A stretch of 64,000 nucleotides of DNA, from the NCBI GenBank assembly GCA_017979445.1, contig CM030716.1:14341443-14405442 (forward strand). The letters are read 5' to 3'. Shown here in pieces: positions 59,960 to 64,000 of this stretch. A program made the translations under genes and the position numbers. The stretch is from Akebia trifoliata. Taxonomy: Eukaryota; Streptophyta; Magnoliopsida; Ranunculales; Lardizabalaceae. Positions within the stretch are counted from its first letter, which is position 1. Each line of letters starts with the position of its first letter. Under the pieces are notes generated by a model. The model saw only the letters and a list, made by a program, of their open reading frames with translations, was not told the DNA's origin and did not search any database.

Positions 59960-61307
59960 ATCATAGTGGTGGAGTGTTTTCGCAGTTGTAGAGTAGATTC
60001 TCCAAATCAAAAATAAACGCCGCCCACTCCATTCACACAAATTTTTTGTGGGGATTTTAGACAAGCTTCGTTCTCATTCTCTTTCTTTCATTTTCTCTCC
60101 TCTTCTTCTCATTCTCTCTATCTCTTTGAAATCCCTAAAATTTGAAATTTTAACGATTTGTGCTAATCATTTGAGTCTCAGTTGGAGTTTCGATTGACCC
60201 TTTTATTTAGAAGCTTCGTCCGGCCCTTGATTGCATCATCTTGTGTAGCACCTGTTTCGTGGTGGCTATTATAAGGGTTGAAGAAGGGGATTCCCTGATC
60301 CAGGTCTACATTTTTTGCCACCTTAAACCTCAGCTGATAAGTCTCTCTTTCTCTTTGTTTATCTTTCTCTCTATGAATATAGATCCACATGTGTGGTCGA
60401 GTCACCACATCATCTCCTCATTAATAGTGGATTTGGTGAGGAATGAGAGTTGAAGAGTTTTATTTTTCTTTTCATGTATGAAATTCTTTTGGATTTTAGA
60501 TGATTTTGTTTAGATTACAAGTTTGTAATGGTAAGTATTCTTACAAGTTCAAGAAATTGGTTTGTTTAAGATTTGGATTGACGATTTAGGTTTTTTATCT
60601 GATATCTTCCAATTTGGATAGACTATTTGGGGTTTTAGATGTGATTCTCTATTCTCTCATGGTAAGGTCACCATTCTAAGAGAGTTTTTCTTTATGTTTA
60701 GGAATAATTTCATCTTTCATTAATAGTTTCTACTTCAATTTATTTTTTGTTATTCATGTTTTTTTTTTAATGTACTTGTTGAAAATTTTAGGATTTTAGA
60801 TTTCAGAAGTTTTTTTTTTCTCAATAAATAAATAAAGATAAATAGAAGATGATCCTCTTTTAATTGGATTTATGTGCTTTCTTCATGTATTTGAATAAAA
60901 TGTAGCAATCTGATCTATATATGTTTTTGGATTTATGTGATTTCTACTTCCATTTTAAGTGCACTAAAATTACTTCGATAGGATCGAGCTAAATTTTGAA
61001 TGGGGCCTTATTGTGCCTTTCAAATTACAATATTGTGGTAAATGGCAACATTCTTATGTACTCTTTTAACAAGTAATGTTGATTCTCAATTGCTACACCA
61101 ATAACTTGCATTGAGAATCAATAATTTGGTTCTCTTAAAAAATAAGTTTGGAGTGCATAACCCCTTTATGCTGATAGGGTGGTGACAGTAGGTTTCATTC
61201 TCGTAGATACTACTTTCCTTGCAAGTTTATGTGGGTGCTTGAAATTTTTGCTCAAATTTTTTGAACTATCAAAACCTCATCTTATTTTTTCTCTAATGGT
61301 TTAACAG
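59960..61307 (+). other. Interior of CACTA-like element
   Basis: CT-rich leader-like tracts at 60065-60130 and AT-rich intron-like stretches. No domain recognised. The ORFs at 60178-60453 are chance. Confidence 0.4.
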
Positions 61308-61391
61308 AGTTGATTTCCATAGGGCAATCAGTGGGAAAGGTTGCTATAAAATCTCTGCTGAAGAATCATTGTATTTGGTTGAAGCCTTGAG
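61308..61391 (+). pseudogene. Splice-flanked exon-like segment, possible captured host exon
   Basis: An acceptor-like tttaacag (to 61307) and a donor gag|gtattc (GT at 61392-61393) bracket 84 bp that are open in one frame: DFHRAISGKGCYKISAEESL and YLVEAL. The pattern weakly recalls the start of tRNA-splicing endonuclease subunit Sen54 (a residue run like CYLLPEEALYLLE), which cannot be confirmed here. Confidence 0.35.
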
Positions 61392-62379
61392 GTATTCATT
61401 TTGCTCTACAACTTTCACCATGATGTTAGACATTTGATCAGGTAGTCATAATTATTCAATGTTTCACCATAGTAGTCTACTATGATATTTCACCCAATTG
61501 TTTGCTTGTAATTAGGTTTTAACTATTGTAGGTTCATAGTTTCAATTTATTATCTCCTCTTACTTTGGTTTGCATAGAGTGAGTGGGTGCATAGGCTCTT
61601 TTCAAAAGAGATGAATTCGTTGAGCTTTTTTCGATTGTAAAGTGGTTGATATGCTGCTGCTGAAAATAGTGCATTTGGTGCTTTATATGTTTCGGAGCAA
61701 TGAAATTGTTTCATATTATATTTGAGAATGATTACAACACTCAAGTTATAAAATCATAGGTCTCCATTCTCAAACCAACTCTCTTGAAATCCCCTAAAAG
61801 AATTTCTTTGGTTCAAGGATGTGACGTCCCATTGTTGAACTCACTCACAAGGGGATCCCACTCCCTTGCAACCTCTCGCTTTCACACCCCATGTTCAGAC
61901 TGCTCTATCTGTTTATAGATTATTCCCTTAGGTACTATTGAGTAACAAAAGATGAAGTTTGAATATCTTGTAAGATAAAACATCTAACAGGTTTAGAGCA
62001 TTGACTCTTAGTCAACATATTATCAATGAGTGAGACACTTTATCTTGACTAAGGTCATACAAGTTGAATATTAGATACTCGAAAACCTATTCATGTCTAA
62101 TCCTCAAGGTCATCAACATTAGTGATTGGGATGTCTAAGATCATGGGCTTTTCCCATTGGACCATTATTTAGATTTTATATTTAGGAGGGTTTATTTTAC
62201 TAATCCTATTTTTCTTGGTAATTATTATTTATCTCAAGTGAGTTCGTCACCAAGGGATAATGATCTTTTTCTTAAAATATGAAATGCCAAGAACAACGAT
62301 CAAGATTCCATCAATGAGTGCACACCACATGAATCATCTGTCAGTCAGGACATTGCTCTACTAGACCCACAATGTGGAC

Positions 62380-63620
62380 CAAAAGGGTAGTGACACCTGT
62401 CATTCACGAGAAAGGAGAGCAATCCACTTTCCACAACTGACATGTCTCCTTAATGAAAGGATTAACATATCAAAGAAAGGCCTCAAGGACAGGTCCGTTA
62501 TAATGCAAGTATTAGAAAGAAAGGTGAGGGACCAATTTGAATCCTTAGAAATCTTACTAGCATAAATCGGATTTAATTTAATTTGAAGGAAGTGACGGAC
62601 CCGTGTCAATGATCCAAGAGACAAAGATAAGTGGTAGATGCAACGGAAAGAGAGATAATTGAGAGATTGGTGGTTGAGTGAGCCATGGGCTGTGTTACCA
62701 GTATTGAAGTGGGCAATTAACTGTCGACATTTCGAGGAAAGACCAACACTTTGGGTATCAACAAGTGAGACCGATACCTGGTTGGTAGAAGCTTGCTTAT
62801 GGCTATTGTGAAGACGATGGCCAGGTGGATAACACATACCACTTCTCAATAGTGTGTCCTACCCAGCCACAATGATTGCAAGTTGGTCGGTTATGCTGAG
62901 AACTTTGATTATTATTTTAGTTTGGCCTATTTGAACCATGATTGTCTTTTCTAAGTTTGTGATCAGGCATGACATGGGCCATGGAGTGCAGAATATTCAC
63001 TCAAATTAGGAGACAAGATTGCGACTTCATGTTGTGGGTCTTCTTGAACACAAGTGAAAAAATCTTGTTGAGTGGTGGCAACAAATCCATAAGGAGAAGT
63101 TGTCCTTGGACTGCAACATAAGACTCATTCAAGCCCATTAAAAAATGCAGAATACATTTTTGTTGCTAATATTCGACCAACAATTTTCATTGCATCACAA
63201 GAACATAAGGGCAAGGGACGATAAGTCATTAATTAATCTCAATATCCATTAAGTTTGGTGAAATAGGTAGCCTCTGACAATCGTTCTTAGAAGATCCTAG
63301 AAGCATTACTTTGAAAAAACCACTCTTTAAGGTCTCTCCATACTTCATGGGCTGATTCAGCTTTATAACACTAGTAGCAAGTTCCTTAGATAAGGAATTT
63401 AAAATCCAAGGCAAGACTATGTTGTTGCATCGAATCCACTAAGCATACATTGGATCTGTGGAAGACTTAGGTTTTGGCATGGATCCATCAATGAAACCAT
63501 TCATGTTCTTAACACTCAGAGCCATGTGCATGGCTCGACTCCAAGTGAGATAGTTATCATTAATCAAGGGTTGGGAACACAAGCATGGTTCATGGATTGT
63601 TAACATTAACGGAAATTAAA
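62380..63620 (-). pseudogene. Minus-strand copia gag-protease relic
   Basis: Minus-strand motifs in order: NDNYLTW (about 63560), NGFIDGSMPKPKS (63500), WILNSLSKELATSVI (63400), ESAHEVWRDLKEWFFQSNAS (63345), YRPLPLCSCDAMKI (63210), LLLMDL.PPLNKIFSLV (63070), and the knuckle CNHCGWVGHTIEKWY (about 62870), whose last Cys is Trp. They continue into PPGHRLHNSHKQASTNQVSV and CIITDLSLRP (about 62500), where the protease would follow. Many stops and frameshifts. The downstream pol is absent. Confidence 0.85.
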
Positions 63621-64000
63621 GTAATAAGCAATAGAAGAAAAATGCCATTAGTGATTACAGTAACCTAGAGCTAGCAATTAAATTCACATCTATGTTCTAT
63701 CCTTCTTTTAAATCAACTCCAAGAGATTGGTGTGAGCTCCTTGGGTTGGTAGATATAGTATATAGTTTAAATAACACAATAGTTAGGGCTCTTTTACTCA
63801 CTGATGTGTGAAGCCTCTACTACCAATTATCTAAATTAAACATGTTTTATATTGATCTTATCTAAGCATAAACTATTTATTTTACACATAAAAGATGTAG
63901 GGATTTATCTAAAGCTTTGATCCATTAGAGTTGGATAAAACCTTGAAGAGAACCCAATAATCATAAAGAAACATGAAGGAATAAGAACTGAAATACAGAA
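63621..64000. other. Edge of window, unassigned
   Basis: AT-rich. It lies upstream of the minus-strand copia gag and may be its 5' leader or LTR. No TG/CA boundary or PBS was recognised. Confidence 0.4.

Larger units (their letters stand above)
59119..62200 (+). mobile_element. CACTA-like element, left end with captured DNA
   Basis: Starts cactacaacatttctgatc with the preceding bases aat, followed by an array of inverted subterminal repeats (59140-59931), as in CACTA (En/Spm) ends. The other terminus, expected to end tgtagtg, was not found, and the right limit is arbitrary. No transposase motif is seen. The interior includes plausible host-gene pieces. Confidence 0.6.

Noticed and set aside
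59960..59990. catagtggtggagtg as the right end of the CACTA element
   Set aside because: It lacks the inverted complement of cactacaacattt, and no TSD matches.
62400..62849. 149-codon ORF on the minus strand as a possible gene
   Set aside because: It is part of the decayed copia gag-protease region. The start Met is accidental, and motifs continue upstream in other frames.
1..64000. CRISPR arrays, operons, riboswitches, tRNA or rRNA genes
   Set aside because: None seen. The sequence is plant nuclear repeat DNA, and the tandem repeats lack unique spacers of constant length.

Overview
The window is a gene-poor, AT-rich stretch of a plant nuclear genome, most likely a eudicot. This rests on plant-type LTR retrotransposons, MITEs, a tRNA-derived SINE, a CACTA-like end and one plant-type single-exon gene. 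The species cannot be named from sequence alone. There are no prokaryotic genes, tRNA or rRNA genes, or CRISPR arrays. Almost everything is transposable-element DNA, much of it nested and decayed.

Layout. 1-1015: no recognisable gene. 1016-2383: a small non-autonomous LTR element with two ~394 bp LTRs. ~2990-6126: probably an old Ty3/gypsy-type LTR containing an (AT)n tract. 6292-6621: a 169 bp tandem duplication, immediately followed by a solo LTR (6622-8362, perfect target-site duplication, TSD). 8700-9650: a repeat that recurs at 57150-58900. 9665-13133 and 36233-38851: the two halves of a decayed minus-strand Ty3/gypsy element. They are split by a 23.1 kb plus-strand Tat/Ogre-like Ty3/gypsy element (13134-36232), and its gag half also carries a minus-strand copia-type solo LTR (36440-37732).

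The 23 kb element has matched LTRs, a primer-binding site (PBS) and polypurine tract (PPT), an extra ORF upstream of gag, then gag, protease, RT, RNase H, a second RNase H, integrase and a tandem-repeat-rich 3' UTR. Its leader contains a broken intronless copy of a host gene for the oligosaccharyltransferase subunit OSTC/DC2, and a solo LTR of the same LTR superfamily (18059-19806). Its RT is split exactly by a 3.9 kb minus-strand solo LTR (25765-29654, TSD caagg). From 29660 to about 31705 one reading frame survives, broken only by nine stops, nearly all at positions where glutamine codons are expected. This is the mark of C-to-T decay of methylated DNA.

38852-47900 is the least repetitive part. 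It holds a tRNA-derived SINE with an 18 bp TSD (42361-42560), one or two MITEs, and the only convincing host gene: a 171-codon single-exon ORF at 45074-45589 with CACGTG-containing upstream DNA and an overlapping upstream ORF. Beyond it are a foldback MITE in an (AT)n microsatellite (46133-46539), a short CACTA-like MITE and a LINE-type RNase H relic. The relic is cut by a copia element (47900-56928) that retains gag, protease and integrase relics but shows no RT. 59119 onward is a CACTA-type terminus with a subterminal repeat array, followed by DNA that may contain a captured host exon. 62380-63620 is a minus-strand copia gag relic.

No new functional system was found. The most unusual content is the reconstructable nesting history, the captured OSTC copy, the very long solo LTR inside RT, the repeat-rich 3' UTR and the CACTA-like end with a splice-flanked exon-like segment.
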